DNA of 64,000 nt. Source: Talpa occidentalis. Taxonomy: Eukaryota; Chordata; Mammalia; Eulipotyphla; Talpidae. The stretch lies in assembly GCF_014898055.3 (NCBI RefSeq), contig NW_023601104.1, positions 82,815,106-82,879,105 of the forward strand, in the 5' to 3' direction. Positions 11,216 to 22,454 of the stretch are shown in pieces (within the stretch, counting starts at the first letter, position 1; the number at the start of each line of letters is the position of its first letter). A program made the position numbers and the translations under genes. The notes beneath the pieces are model-generated. The model searched no databases, had not been told where the DNA came from, and was given only the letters and a program-made list of their open reading frames with translations.

Positions 11216-11805
11216 AAGCTGGCCCCATGTTGCAACCATCGGGCACCCCTACTTCCACACGCCCATCCCTGGCGTCCCATTAAGACAGCGGCAGTGATAT
11301 ATCCCAAGGGCAGGAATGGTCTGCATCCTCCCCACTCAGTGGTTTGCCCTCCTGCTCCTGCATGTTAAAGCACATTAGTCCTGGGCTTCTGCATGCAGAT
11401 GAGCCAGACAGCTGCTCGTCCCTACTCATACTCAGTCACATAGAGTCCAAGTTCAGTACAGACCACACAACCTCAAATCCTGATCCTGAACAACACGTGC
11501 CAACCCTGTGCGGTCCACGCTGGGGTTTCTCCCGTGGCCCACAGACAGGTTTGTGCCTGTGGAGGAAACCATCTGCCTCCTCTCTGTCTCTACTGTCCTG
11601 CAGCCACTTGCTTATTCCTGTCCTCTGCTTTACCTATAGATCCGCCTGGTCTCACTCCTTTTTCATTCCTGTCCTCACTCAACCTAAGGTCTGTGGAGGT
11701 ATTTCCTTTAATCTGACCCTGGACCAGGAAGGACAGTTGGGCTGCAGGATGGGGGAAGGAGGCTTGGTGGTGAAAGTGACCACTTTTTATAGTCATTTTC
11801 CATGA
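11216..11805. other. Unexplained GC-richer block
   Basis: About 590 bases with clearly higher GC and fewer A/T runs than the flanks. It holds several overlapping open frames on both strands, the longest being 11344-11805 on the plus strand. None has a recognisable domain and their overlap suggests composition rather than coding. An old retroviral LTR, a decayed retrocopy or an isolated conserved element would all fit; I could not identify terminal TG...CA repeats or a poly(A) tail. Confidence 0.35.
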
Positions 11806-12399
11806 AGGGAGAGAGAGAGAGGTCATTTGCCTTTATAATCTTTCAGCCTACAACAGCAAAAACACATAAAAAATTAATGCTTTTCTAATCCACCAAGAAT
11901 ACAGAGATAATTTAACATTATTAAAGCTATTAATATACCATATTGTTTTAATATGCCAAATATACAATAACCATATGATTATTTAAATAGGAGTTTTGAA
12001 TGAAAAAATAATACTCTCAAATCCATTTGTGGAAAAGACTTAATAAACAAGTTAAAATGAAAAGGAAAAAGCGATCTTAAATTGGAATTCACTATCAGCA
12101 TTAGTGGTAAAATACTGCAGACATTCCTGCTTAATAACAGACTAAAAAAAAAAAAAGAAAATATGTTTAATAGGAAGAATGTGAAAGCAATCAGGGTAAG
12201 GACTGGTAATGACCCCGTAGGGTTGTTTTCTGAGATTACCACACACATACAGGTAATGCTGTGGCTATAAATCCATGAAAAGTTGTTTTTCTACCTAAAA
12301 AGATATGGCCAAGCAGGTCTTTTTGTGGAAAAGTAACCTGGGCAATTGCACAGGGCTCCAAGTATGCCAGGACCTGTGTCTGTTTTAGTGTCCTGCTGT
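11806..12399. other. Unique AT-rich sequence
   Basis: Begins with a short (GA)n run at about 11808-11820; nothing else recognised. Confidence 0.4.
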
Positions 12400-12418
12400 C
12401 ACCATCTAGAAATTCTTG

Positions 12419-12684
12419 TTTTTTTAAGATTTATTGATTTATGCATAGAAGAACTGTGGTGTAAGCCAGAGGTGCAGGAAATAAGAGGATTCACCAGAGA
12501 GAGTGGGGAGCAGAACAGGCAGATCTACTGAAATACTGCTGAGGGGAGCAGCAGGCGAGACAGGAGAGGTCTGCTGCGCCATGTGGGTCAGCTCTCTGGC
12601 TGGCCAGGGATCGAATTCTTGTTGCAGTGGCTGCAGACAGCTTCACAGGGTTGTCTGTGAACCCCTGTGCCACCAGCGAGGCCC
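12419..12684 (-). mobile_element. tRNA-derived SINE, type O
   Basis: Full-length minus-strand copy with a 19-bp duplication: CACCATCTAGAAATTCTTG at 12400-12418 and the same with one change (TTG for TAG) at 12685-12703. The B-box complement is GGATCGAATTC. Confidence 0.95.
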
Positions 12685-12703
12685 CACCATCTTGAAATTC
12701 TTG

Positions 12704-13255
12704 AAACACACTATGTACGGAAATCCTACATTGTTTATTTGCACTGAAGTCACAAATTATGTATTATGTCCTGGACCCTGGTCTGATAAGTGAAGGTGGG
12801 GTCTGGAAAGTTCTGATGGTCTTCCCTATACTGTAGTTGGAACAGAGCTACTTGTACAGGATGGAGAGCTATGATTGAGAGCGTCCCGAAATCTGATCTG
12901 GTTTCCACTGGATGGTGACAAGGAAATACCTTTTGAATCCTGTGTGCAGAGATGCCAGGCTTACTCTTATTCAACCCAGTGCTGAGTTATGGAATCTCTG
13001 CAGGGATCAAAACTAAAAGTCTTTTTAAAACTTTAGTGTTGGAAATAAAATGGTCTCAGGAAAATACATGACATTTTAAGTATAGAACAGTGGATGAAGT
13101 TACAAAGAAACATATATTTGGGTGAATAAAAGCAAAAACATTTGTATATGACAAAAAAATCAAAGAAATAAAGGTAAACTATCATACTGGTATAGCATAC
13201 AGATGACAGCCATGTCAGCAAAGGTAATACGCATTGAGAGTTTTAATCATATGGA
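12704..13255. other. Unique sequence
   Basis: Nothing recognised. Confidence 0.4.
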
Positions 13256-13655
13256 TATTCTGATAGAGTTTTGCCTTTTCCAATATGACATATAATTGAA
13301 ATCACTCAGTATGTAGCCTTTTCAGTTTGGCTTCCTTCACTTAATATTATGCATTGAAGGGCCTCCCCCATGGTGCAGAATTAAGTCTCAGCACTATGAA
13401 GCCATAGACAACCATTGCAGTAGGAGTACAATCCCCAGCCAGGTAGCTAACCCACATGGCACAGCAGACCTCTCCTGCCTCGCCTGCTGCTCCCCTCAGC
13501 AGTGAATGTCCTTACGTGACGTCTCATGACTTCATAGTTCATTTAATTTTAATGGTGAATGATATTGCATTGTCTGGACACACCACATTTTATTTATCTA
13601 CTCACCTAGTGAAGAACATCCTGGTTGCTTCCTAGTTTAGGAAATTATGAATAAA
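13256..13655 (-). mobile_element. Old LINE-1 (L1M-type) 3' fragment, antisense, split by a SINE
   Basis: Left part reads TTTTCCAATATGACATATAA and CAGTATGTAGCCTTTTCAGT; right part reads TGACTTCATAGTTCATTTAA, GATATTGCATTGTCTGGACA and GTTGCTTCCTAGTTTAGGAA. Together they follow the antisense order of an old LINE-1 3' region, interrupted at 13359-13506 by a SINE. Divergence is substantial. Confidence 0.75.
13359..13506 (+). mobile_element. tRNA-derived SINE, type O, 3'-truncated, nested in old LINE-1
   Basis: Head and middle are present (GGGCCTCCCCCATGGTGCAG through GCTCCCCTCAGCAGTG) but the last third and the A-rich tail are missing. Loss of the tail must be a later deletion, since SINE insertion begins from the tail. 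Confidence 0.88.
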
Positions 13656-13663
13656 GATGCTCG

Positions 13664-13698
<35 letters not shown>

Positions 13699-13730
13699 GT
13701 TATATATATAAGTATATATAGTTACATGTA
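13664..13730. repeat. Compound (CT)n(TA)n microsatellite
   Basis: A run of about ten CT units passes directly into TA-rich repeats, just downstream of the old LINE-1. Confidence 0.9.
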
Positions 13731-15261
13731 ACTATCAGGAAATGTCTGCAACAGCAGTCTAATTTTCTCCCTCCACTCTGATGTATCTTCAGTCCTTAAA
13801 CAAACACGTTCCAAGACATTTTAATGTTAAGTTTCAGATTTTTGACGATGATGGCAAACTGACTACTCTGGAAAGTTGTAGCAAAGAATGTGATTTGTCT
13901 CTCTGTAACAATTTCATAAGTGCTAGCTGGGAATAATATAGTTCTCTTGGATTTTTCCATTATAGTTATTAATAAGAGCACAATCTCAATTATAACAAAG
14001 GTACAATCACAACATACGAGAGACTGTCTCATAACAATGGTCACTGTGAAAAGTAGGTCACATTTCCTCAGCCAGTGCTGACCCATTTAAGTATGATTTA
14101 TTTCTTGCAATAAGCATAATAAAAATATAACTTAGCACATAACTTTCAAGAAATAAACATCCTCCCTTTCAAAACCTTTGTTCCTTGGTTTAGGAAGATG
14201 TAGGCATTCTTGGAAGATATCAAAAGGTCGTACAATAACAACAGAAATACAGTTTGCATTGTATGTCCTAATATATCAACATCAAAAGATGAAAATGATG
14301 TATGATCAGAAATGCAAGTTCCTACAAGGATGCAATGTTCTTTTCATGGAGAACTGGCAATTTCACTTTATAGATTGATTTTCCAAGTACAAAGTTTTCT
14401 TTTCAGCCTTCCCTATGATAAGCTTCGTGAGCCTTTGGAATTCTATAACAACCCTAATAAAACTTCTAATACAAGATCAGAGGTATTCTGATATATTGTA
14501 CACTTTTATGTTAAATAAGAATGACCATTAATCATATCAGATTTTATCAACCTTTGATGTGCTGGAGATTCACCATTCAGAGAGCCAAGAAACCTTCTGA
14601 AATATAATGATTTTGAAAGTACAATTGAAACCCATTATAGCTCATTGTTATCCATAGATTCACATAATCAAGGCCAAATTGTGTCATTTAACTCACAGCT
14701 GATCTTTCTGAAAGCTTTTTTGCAGTCAGTACTCTACTACATAGATGACATGATTTCCCGTGGAAGAATATTTCCCTATTTCCAAAATAACTGTAGTCAA
14801 CAATTTTGGAGAAAATCATATCATTAATAAAGTGGATAACCCTACAGAAGAAACTATTTTTCTCTTACTTTGGCTTCCAGGAAGCCAGAATAGAAGATCA
14901 ATAATGACATCTATCACATTTATCTTATTTCTGAATTACAATTTAAAAACTTACCTATACAATCCAGTTGGCAAAATGAAATAATTCATCTGCATATACT
15001 TATCTAGAAAGATGCCATTCAATTGTTAAGGATAATAAAACAAGTCACAAAACACTATTATTTTGTAACCTGTGTGTTTGTTGTGGGTATAAGAAAGAAT
15101 TGCAAAAAATACTAAAAATTGTCAGTCCATAGTGGAACACATCCTCAAGTGATGTCTTTTTGTCAAACTGTTTCTTCAAATTGTTGACAAGGAAAAAAAA
15201 AAAAAAAAGTCTTAGCAGACACTGAACAAACCAATATTATGCAAGGACCAAATGATTTGTT
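13731..15261. other. Unique AT-rich sequence
   Basis: About 1.5 kb with no recognised gene or repeat. Open frames at 13796-14086 (minus) and 14178-14984 (plus) are short and carry no domain I recognise. Confidence 0.4.
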
Positions 15262-15276
15262 AATCATTTTACTTTA

Positions 15277-15537
15277 TTTTTAAAAATTAATTTATTTATG
15301 AATACAAGAGCTGGGGTACAGGCCAAAGGGGTGGGGGGGTATGTGTCAGATACAGATTGGGGAGAAGACCAAGCACATTGACTGAAATACACTGCTGAGG
15401 GGAGCAGTGGATGAGACAGGAGAGGTCACTGTACCATGTGGGTCACCTCCCTGGCTGGGGATTGAACTCGTGCTGCAGTGGCTGCAGATAACTTCATGGT
15501 GCTGATGCTTAAACCTTTGTACCACCAGGGAGGCCCA
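15277..15537 (-). mobile_element. tRNA-derived SINE, type O
   Basis: Full-length minus-strand copy with a perfect 15-bp duplication AATCATTTTACTTTA at 15262-15276 and 15538-15552. The poly(T) side has decayed to a TAAAAATTAATTTATTTATG mix. Confidence 0.94.
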
Positions 15538-15552
15538 AATCATTTTACTTTA

Positions 15553-16567
15553 AATCACAGTTCCCAGGAGCTTATCCATACAAGTGAGGACAAATTGTAT
15601 TTAACTTTTGATTATGCATTAAAGGCTAGGGGTGGACAATTTTAATCTCTTATTTTAAAATACTTGAATATACATAATTGGAACTTTAGATGAACATGCA
15701 TTTCTTTTTGTAATAAAAATAAATAGTAAAACAAGGAAAAGTTTAATTACTGCTAAAATTATATTTAGACTCTGCCCACGTGATGTGATGTGACTACAAA
15801 GAATCTTTTTTTTCATCTAAGGAGAATAGAAGATAGTGACTCCCATACTCTTCTGCACACAAAGTTTCTAAAAATATATTTCTAGGATTGAATGACTGGA
15901 GAGGGTGATGGAATATTACAGAGCAATCTTTTGCAGACAAAATAATTGAATGAATATACCTTGCACTGAACAAAATATGTGATCCAGAGTGGCAGGGGAC
16001 ACTGGAATTAGGGACAGTGGTTTTAGAGAAGAGACGCTAGCGGATGGGAATTTAAATGTCAGATTCTCTGTTAGGTGTTATAACTAACACTGCCACAACT
16101 AAAAGGATTAATAAGCATCAATCAGGGTATATTGAACAATTACAAGATTGAATTCATCATAAAGCTGGTTGGAATATTACTCCAATAGTAGTTATGCAGC
16201 CAGGCACAAGCAAAAATTAATGACGAGTGGGTTGATCTGGGTTTAAATAACCAAAGGGAACAGGCCCATTGAGTAACTGTCACCCCAAGATAGGAGCACC
16301 CAGAGCTGTCAGGGGCCCTTGGTCTGAGAAAAAGCATCGGCCTGGTTCCACTGTACATATGCAGTCATGAGCAAGATGGTCAGTAGAAAAACTGCAGTTA
16401 GTGACAAGCTGCTAAACCTTGATGCTGGTTGTTGAGAGTTACTTATCATGCATCAGTCTTGACTGTGTGAACTGATCGGAAAGTGATGCCCAAGTAGCCA
16501 GAAAGCCTTGGTTTCAGAAAAGTAAATAAAATCACCTCAAACTGAGGTCATGAAAAAGACAATCCAT
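15553..16567. other. Unique sequence
   Basis: No recognised repeat. The 16100-16500 part has more even base composition than its surroundings but no coding signal. Confidence 0.4.
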
Positions 16568-16610
16568 GAGAAAGAAAGAAAGAGAGAGAGAGAGAAAAGA
16601 AAAAGAAAAG

Positions 16611-16643
<33 letters not shown>

Positions 16644-16742
16644 AGAAAGAAAGAAAGAAAGAAAGAAAAAAGAAAGAAAGAAAGAAGAAAGAAGAAAGAA
16701 AGAAAGAAAAAGAAAGAAAGAAGAAAAAGAAGAAAGAAAGAA

Positions 16743-16774
<32 letters not shown>

Positions 16775-16985
16775 AAAGAAGAAAGAAAAAAGAAAGAAAG
16801 AAAGAAGAAAGAAAGAAAGAAAGGAAGGAAGAAAGAAGAAAGAAGAAAGAAGGAAGAAAGGAAAAAAGAAAAAAGAAAGAAGAAAGAAAGAAAGAAGGAA
16901 GGAAGGAAGGAAGGAAGGAAGGAAGAGGAGGAAGGAAGGAAGGAAGGAAGGAAGGAAGGAAGGAAGGAAGGAAGGAAGGAAAGGA
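16568..16985 (+). repeat. 418-base uninterrupted purine tract (GA, GAAA, GGAA repeats)
   Basis: Every base on the plus strand from 16568 to 16985 is A or G. The order is GA-dinucleotide runs, then GAAA/GAAAA tetranucleotides, then GGAA tetranucleotides at the right end. Long mirror-symmetric polypurine tracts can form intramolecular triplex (H-DNA) and are length-unstable. The Lys/Arg/Glu- and Ser/Phe-rich open frames across it are translation artefacts. Confidence 0.97.
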
Positions 16986-17191
16986 TTGAAAGAAGGCATT
17001 ACAAATAAGGGAGTCATTTCAAAAGATTTTGAAGAAATCACTGTCACAGTACAAAATGGTAGCAATGATTGGAAAGTGGGTGGCAGGGCAGAGAGATTTC
17101 ACCTGCCATAGAGAGAAGTGTGGCTCCCTGATAAGGAGGTGGCAGGAGTGAGCATGTGTGTGAGTCTATGACATAACATGAGTTAGTGGAC

Positions 17192-17209
17192 AAAAATAAA
17201 AGAAATGTT
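17192..17209. repeat. Left target-site duplication of 5'-inverted LINE-1
   Basis: AAAAATAAAAGAAATGTT, repeated at 17868-17885 as AAAAATAATAGAAATGTT (17 of 18 identical). Confidence 0.92.
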
Positions 17210-17867
17210 TCCAGGTTCTGCCTATTGTAAATAGTGCTGCAATAAATATAGGGGTAGAGGTGCTCTTTGGAATCACTGTTTTTGTGTCCTTTGGATAGAT
17301 CCCTAGTAGTAGAATTGCCGGATGGTATGGTAGCTCCATTTTTAGTAGGCTGAGGAAACTCCAGACAGTTTTCCACCACAGTTGGACCAGTTTGCCCAAA
17401 AATAGATGACTCCATCAAGAAGATGGGTACATACACACAATGGAATATTATTCAACAATCAAAAATGATAAACCCATGCCATTCTCAGCAACATGGATGG
17501 TGCTAGAAGGAATTATGCTCAGTGAAATAAGCCAGAAGGAAAAAGAAAAATATCAGATGGTTTCACTTATAGCAGGAATATAGGGGAACCAAATAAGACA
17601 TCAGTGTAAAAAATAATAACAACAGTACAAAACACCACAAAGTAAAAACAGACAATTATAAACCAGAGACATCCTGCAGGGGCGGAGGAGGGAGAGGAGT
17701 GAGAGGGAGGGAGGGAGGAGCACAGGGCACTGAGGTGATGGTGCACGGGTGCCTTGGGGAAGGAAATTCTATGGGGACTACATCCGAGGGGGTGGGGAGA
17801 GGCAAATATTGTCTAAAAAATGATAAATGTTAAAATTTAAAAAATCTAAAAAAATTTTTAAAAATCA
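17210..17867 (+). mobile_element. 5'-truncated and 5'-inverted LINE-1 (twin-priming product)
   Basis: 17210 to about 17397 reads antisense LINE-1 ORF2 (ATTGTAAATAGTGCTGCAAT, AGTAGAATTGCCGGATGGTA). From about 17398 the strand reads sense LINE-1 (ACACACAATGGAATATTATT, CAACATGGATGGTGCTAGAA, CAGTGAAATAAGCCAGAAGG) through a G-rich 3' UTR to an A-rich tail. An 18-bp duplication with one mismatch brackets both parts, so the inversion and insertion were one event. No intact ORF2 remains. Confidence 0.92.
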
Positions 17868-17885
17868 AAAAATAATAGAAATGTT

Positions 17886-18947
17886 AATTTTCTCAATTTT
17901 TGTCTTTAAATGGATTTCTACTTTAGATCAATTAATTTTGCCCTTATTTGCAATTACTCAGTCTTCCTTTTCTGGCTGCTTTCAGAAAAAGTGATTCATG
18001 TTTAGACCTTTATATTTTTCTAATATAAATTTTTATTTTTTTAAATTATTTAAATATTTTATTTTATATAATTCTTACATAATTTGTCATCTTTGCACAA
18101 TGTATGCATTTTCATTTTGGTTATATTCCCCATACAATTGCACCTCCCCTCTTATTTTGCCTCTAGGCCTTCCTTTCCCTGCCGCTCCCTCCACTCCCCC
18201 CTCTAAATATAAACTTTTAAATCTATAAATACAAAGCATCACTAGAGGAACATCTCAAAAATATTGATAAAACATGAAGATATGGTTTACCTTTATTATT
18301 CAAGATAAAAACTTTTCTGTTTCTCCTTATGATAATTTTAAATCATGGATCATTTAGAAGTATCCTTTCATAAAAAAAATCCAAACGTTTGGGGATTTTT
18401 GAGATATGATATTTATTCTTATTTTAATGGGCTTCCCATAAGACAAGCGATATATGTGATAATGGGATGAAAATTCCGCGGTAGTGTTGGTGAGGGAAGC
18501 TACAGTAAAGAGGATATATGGGAAATTGGGGAGGAGAGACTCAGACTTTGTGGAATATGTTGGGATAGTGGTAGAGAGTATTGCCTTCATGGATGTAAAT
18601 GTTTTCTAACCAGTTTGAAATTTTCAGGCTCAACACTAATATAGGACTTGTAACTATACTAGCTAATATAATTCAGGGCCATTGGCCAAGATGCTAAATT
18701 TCTATTGTATCCATCCCAGAGAAGTCACTATTTTGAAGCCACAGCACAAACTGATATGTTCTGATGTGATATGAGCAAGAGTGTTCTGAACAAAATGTCT
18801 ATTTACTTTATAAAATTTTCTTTCTTCAACACGCAATAAAGACCAGGCAGATGTGCACATGCTCTGTGTCCCTTTCATAATATCTCTGACTTTCTTTGAA
18901 ACCAGAATTTTAAATAAATACTCCTTTCCATTGAGTGTATGTGTGTT
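17886..18947. other. AT-rich sequence, no clear feature
   Basis: 18000-18230 is very T-rich with a late C-rich stretch and may hold a diverged antisense retrotransposon end, but I cannot place it. The minus-strand frame 18354-18590 is unsupported. Confidence 0.35.
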
Positions 18948-19221
18948 TTTAAAGATTTAATTTTTTTATTAATTTATGCATACAAGAACTGGGGTGTAAG
19001 CCAGAAGTACTGGGGAAAAGAAAATTTACCAGAGACAGAGTGGGGAGCAGAACAGGTGGCTCTACCGAAATACACCACAGAGGGGAACAGCAGCCAAGAA
19101 AGGAGAGGTCTGCTGCGCCATGTGGATTAGTGCCTTGGCCAGGGATCGAACTCATGCCACAGTAGCTGGCAATAGCTTGATAATGCTGAGACCTTAATCC
19201 CTGCACCACCAGGGATTTCCC
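18948..19221 (-). mobile_element. tRNA-derived SINE, type O
   Basis: Full-length minus-strand copy. The head end has decayed to CCACCAGGGATTTCCC. Possible imperfect duplication of an ATTGAGTGTATGTGTG-like target on both sides; not clean enough to delimit the ends. Confidence 0.9.
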
Positions 19222-19592
19222 TATTGTGTGTGTTTATATGTTTGTGTCATAACTGTCTCTGGGTGGAAGGATTCTTATGCCAGGCCTAAAATGAAATTCA
19301 TCTTAACATCCAGAAGGAAATGCTGCTTCTCCCATAAAGGCCCACTAATTCACACAACACTGCAGACAAACTGTGTACATTGACTGATTCTAAATGTGAA
19401 GAATCTGGGCTCTGAAAATTTTACCTTCCTTTTTCAGTGTTCAAGTATGTTCTCCCAAAGCACAAACACACAAGCATTTTCTCCCTTTTCCATGGTTCCT
19501 ACCTCTCTCTGTGTCTGTATCTCTCTCAGTCTCTGTCTCTGTTTTTCTCATCTCTCATCCAAACAAAGGTTGGAGTCTGTGGGTTGATTTTA

Positions 19593-19857
19593 TTTTTTTT
19601 AAGATTTATGTATTTATGCATACAAGAAAAGAGGTGTAGTGCAGAGGTGAGGGTGGGTGGGAGGATTCACCAGAGACAGAGTGGGGAGCAAAACAGGCAG
19701 ATTTAGTGAAATACATTGCTGAGGGGAGCAGTGGGCGAGAGAGGAGTGTCTGCTGTGCCATGTGCATCAGCTCCCTGGCCAGGGATCGAATGCATGTTGC
19801 AGTGGCTGGCAATAGCTTGATAGCACTGTCTTCAACCACTTGCCCACCAGGGAGGCC
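19593..19857 (-). mobile_element. tRNA-derived SINE, type O
   Basis: Full-length minus-strand copy with a perfect 15-bp duplication TGTGGGTTGATTTTA (19578-19592 and 19860-19874). It shares the CTGGCAATAGCTTGATA segment with the copy at 18948, so the two probably come from a common sub-lineage. Confidence 0.94.
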
Positions 19858-19874
19858 TGTGTGGGTTGATTTTA

Positions 19875-20884
19875 ATCTGCAGTTAATGTTGCCACATGTT
19901 GTTCCTGCTCTGGAACTCAACTTGAGAAGCCCAACATCATGGTTAACTGTCCTCCCAGAAGACCCGCACCAGCCTGAGTTACCTAATCCCACCTCCTTAT
20001 CCAGAAGCCATGTGAGTGACAAATGAGGTGTCTTTCTTGTTTGGTGACTGTATTTTTTCTTTCTGTTTTTGGAGCACTTGCCTTTGAGTACTTCATGGCC
20101 ACAACCCAGCAGGAACTCATAAACACCAACACAGAACATTTAAATCAATTGATGATAACAATGCTCCCAAATGCAACTTTACTGAACTTAAAATATATTG
20201 TGAAGGGCTGCAAGAAATCCACTGCATTCCCTATCTAGTTTTATGAGTGTCACAGAAGCTAAGTGTCTCCTGGTGGGTAAATCCTCTAGGCCAGTGCCAA
20301 AATATTGTAATGCAGCAGATGGCAGATGCAGCAGACAATTGCATACTATGAAGGATCCAGGCTGGTTCCCTAACCTTTCATCACCAGAAATCATTCCCAT
20401 TGTTTAACTCTGCATCTGCAGCCTATTTACATGGGAGAATTGACTCCCTGAATGTTTATGATGTGGAGCTGGAGCGAGACGCAAGCTGCTCAGATTTTTC
20501 AGATGACCATTCCAACTGCTAAGCAAAGGTCATTGCTTTTAAGCAGTGGTAGGATTTCTGTTATTATTATTTTTTTGGTTGTTATTCCCCAATGCATGTT
20601 GAAACAAGACTCTTTGAATGTGAACCCCTAAATGTTAAGGCATTTTATCTAACTTCCTCTGAACTTGTGATCTTACAGCTGTTGGGTAAATCCACTGTAG
20701 CCTGTATCACAATAATCACAGTGTATCCTGAAAACTTGTGCTCAATTTTCATGCTTCCTGTCTGAAATATAACAAGGACCTTAACCACCAAGTGCATTCT
20801 ATGGTGCTGCCCTGGGAAAAGTTCTCACTGGAAGCACATATCTGGCAGGGTAATCAGGCTGTTGGAGAAATGTATTGAGTGTCT
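19875..20884. other. Unique sequence with a short open stretch of interest
   Basis: Mostly unremarkable. A plus-strand frame, open from 20352 and stopping at 20520-20522, ends in an acidic, Ser-rich stretch (SLNVYDVELERDASCSDFSD) that looks more protein-like than typical noise. It has no start codon or splice context I can defend, so it is not called as a gene. Confidence 0.3.
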
Positions 20885-21005
20885 CCATTCCCAACTTTGC
20901 TCTTGACCTTATAAACTACCTGAAGCAAATCACATAAATTCCTTCCCTCTAACTTCCCTTTTTTAAAATGAAAGCACAATTATTATTTCTATCACAGGTT
21001 GGGGA
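20885..21005 (+). mobile_element. Possible MIR fragment
   Basis: 'TGAAGCAAATCACATAAATT' followed by 'CCTTTTTTAAAATGAAAGCA' and 'ATTATTATTTCTATCACAGG' follows the order of the MIR core in sense orientation. Diverged and short. Confidence 0.4.
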
Positions 21006-21421
21006 CATGTCAGGTCTATTCATTTTACCAGATGAGTTGGCAATACCAAGCTCACTAGAACGGAGAGATGCTTTGTAGTGCTATGTTCATTGAGCTACAT
21101 GAGGGGAAAATCCCCTTTCACAGGGTCTAAATGGAAGAGGAAATACAATTCTAGAGAATAGTCATCCTTTATACCAGGTGATTCCCTGAACCTATAGTGC
21201 TGACATTTATGTATGCATAATGACTCAGTTTGATAAATAAGTACATACCTAACAGATATGTGTATGTATGTGTATCCTAAAGATAAATTTAAAATTGTAT
21301 ATAGTGATATAATATATATAGTAGTCCCAAATATTAAAAAATCATGTATTCATAAAATAACACAATGACATAAATTTTCATCTATTCATCTAGTGCAAAC
21401 CCAAATATTGATTCAAGGGTA

Positions 21422-21881
21422 TTGTAAGGGCAGGACAGGACACAGTGCAGGTTTTTTGATCCCATGCAGACCGGGTAAAGGAGGAGTCAGAGTCCTTAGC
21501 GGTTTTTTGCAGGTCTTTTATTGGGGTTCACCAGGCATATGGCAGGCAGAGGTGCTGGGGGGCCAGGAGGCTGGCAGGCCTCCCAGCCCCCAGCAAGTCT
21601 TCACTCTATCTGGGCTCTCCCGCCTTCTCTGCTTCTCTTTCGGCTTCTGCTGCTGCTTTCTCGGCTTCTCTTTCCTTTCGGCTTCTCTTTCAGCTTCTGC
21701 TGCTGCTGGCGTCCCCGTGACGCCGCCCTTAAAAGCACAGTCTTAGCCCAGGTGAATCCCATCTACCTATGCCCACACCCTATTCCAGGTGCCCACCATC
21801 AGGCATGCATTCAGGACAAGGATCCATCATCTATCCTGATGGCGGAAGGGCAGAAAAGCCTGATATTTTCTTTATCCTACA
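21422..21881 (-). mobile_element. Solo LTR of an endogenous retrovirus, antisense
   Basis: On the minus strand it begins TGTAGGATAAAG, contains an AATAAA polyadenylation signal (CCCCAATAAAAGACCTGC) about 90 bases before the 3' end, and ends near TTACAA. GGTA occurs immediately outside both ends (21418-21421 and 21882-21885), a 4-bp duplication typical of gammaretrovirus-like integration. The U3 part carries a GCTTCTGCTGCTGC-type repeated motif (plus strand 21625-21712). No internal viral genes are present, so it arose by LTR-LTR recombination. Open frames across it are not genes. Confidence 0.8.
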
Positions 21882-21885
21882 GGTA

Positions 21886-22454
21886 GGTTCACCTTCTGAG
21901 AATTTATCAGCTTGCAACATCAATTTGTACACTATTGAATATTAAAAATAAAACAAAAATGAAGGGAGGGTGTTTCTATATAATGAGGATGTGGATCCAC
22001 ATAATGCAAAATCACTAACTCATTAAATCCTTTTGATCTCTTGTTCTGGGATATTTGATCACTATAATTATTCTAATGGATGACCACTGCTTCTGGGGGA
22101 TTAGTATCAAGTAGATTTCTTAAATAGTACCATTTTATACACTTATCAAGCACATATTAGTATTACAACACCTCCCATCTTTGCCAAAAATCATTTTTGG
22201 CAATATTTTCTAAAAACCTATTGTGGTAAGAATATTTAAAATGCAATCTATCTTCTTAATAAAATTTTAAATGTGCAATGCAACATTATTAACCACAAGT
22301 ACACTATTATAACAGATCCCTAGTATTCGTTCATCTTGCAAGCATTCCACATTTTGCAAAGTATGAGTAAAGCTGCTGGAGAGAGAACTATATTTAATTC
22401 AAAAACTTGGACATTCTCTACAGACAGTATCTTCCCCTCAACCCTAAGACAAAG
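21886..22454. other. Unique AT-rich sequence
   Basis: Nothing recognised. Confidence 0.4.

Noticed and set aside
11344..11805. 153-codon open frame as a gene
   Set aside because: Ser/Leu/Pro/His-rich, overlaps frames on both strands, no domain and no splice context; GC composition alone explains the lack of stops.
16532..17111. Lys/Arg/Glu-rich and Ser/Phe/Leu-rich frames of 150-180 codons
   Set aside because: They are translations of the pure purine tract in different frames and strands and have no coding features.
21393..21886. Leu/Ser/Phe-rich plus-strand frames resembling secreted or membrane peptides
   Set aside because: They fall antisense within a solo LTR; the hydrophobic look comes from the CTTCT/GCTGCTG repeats.
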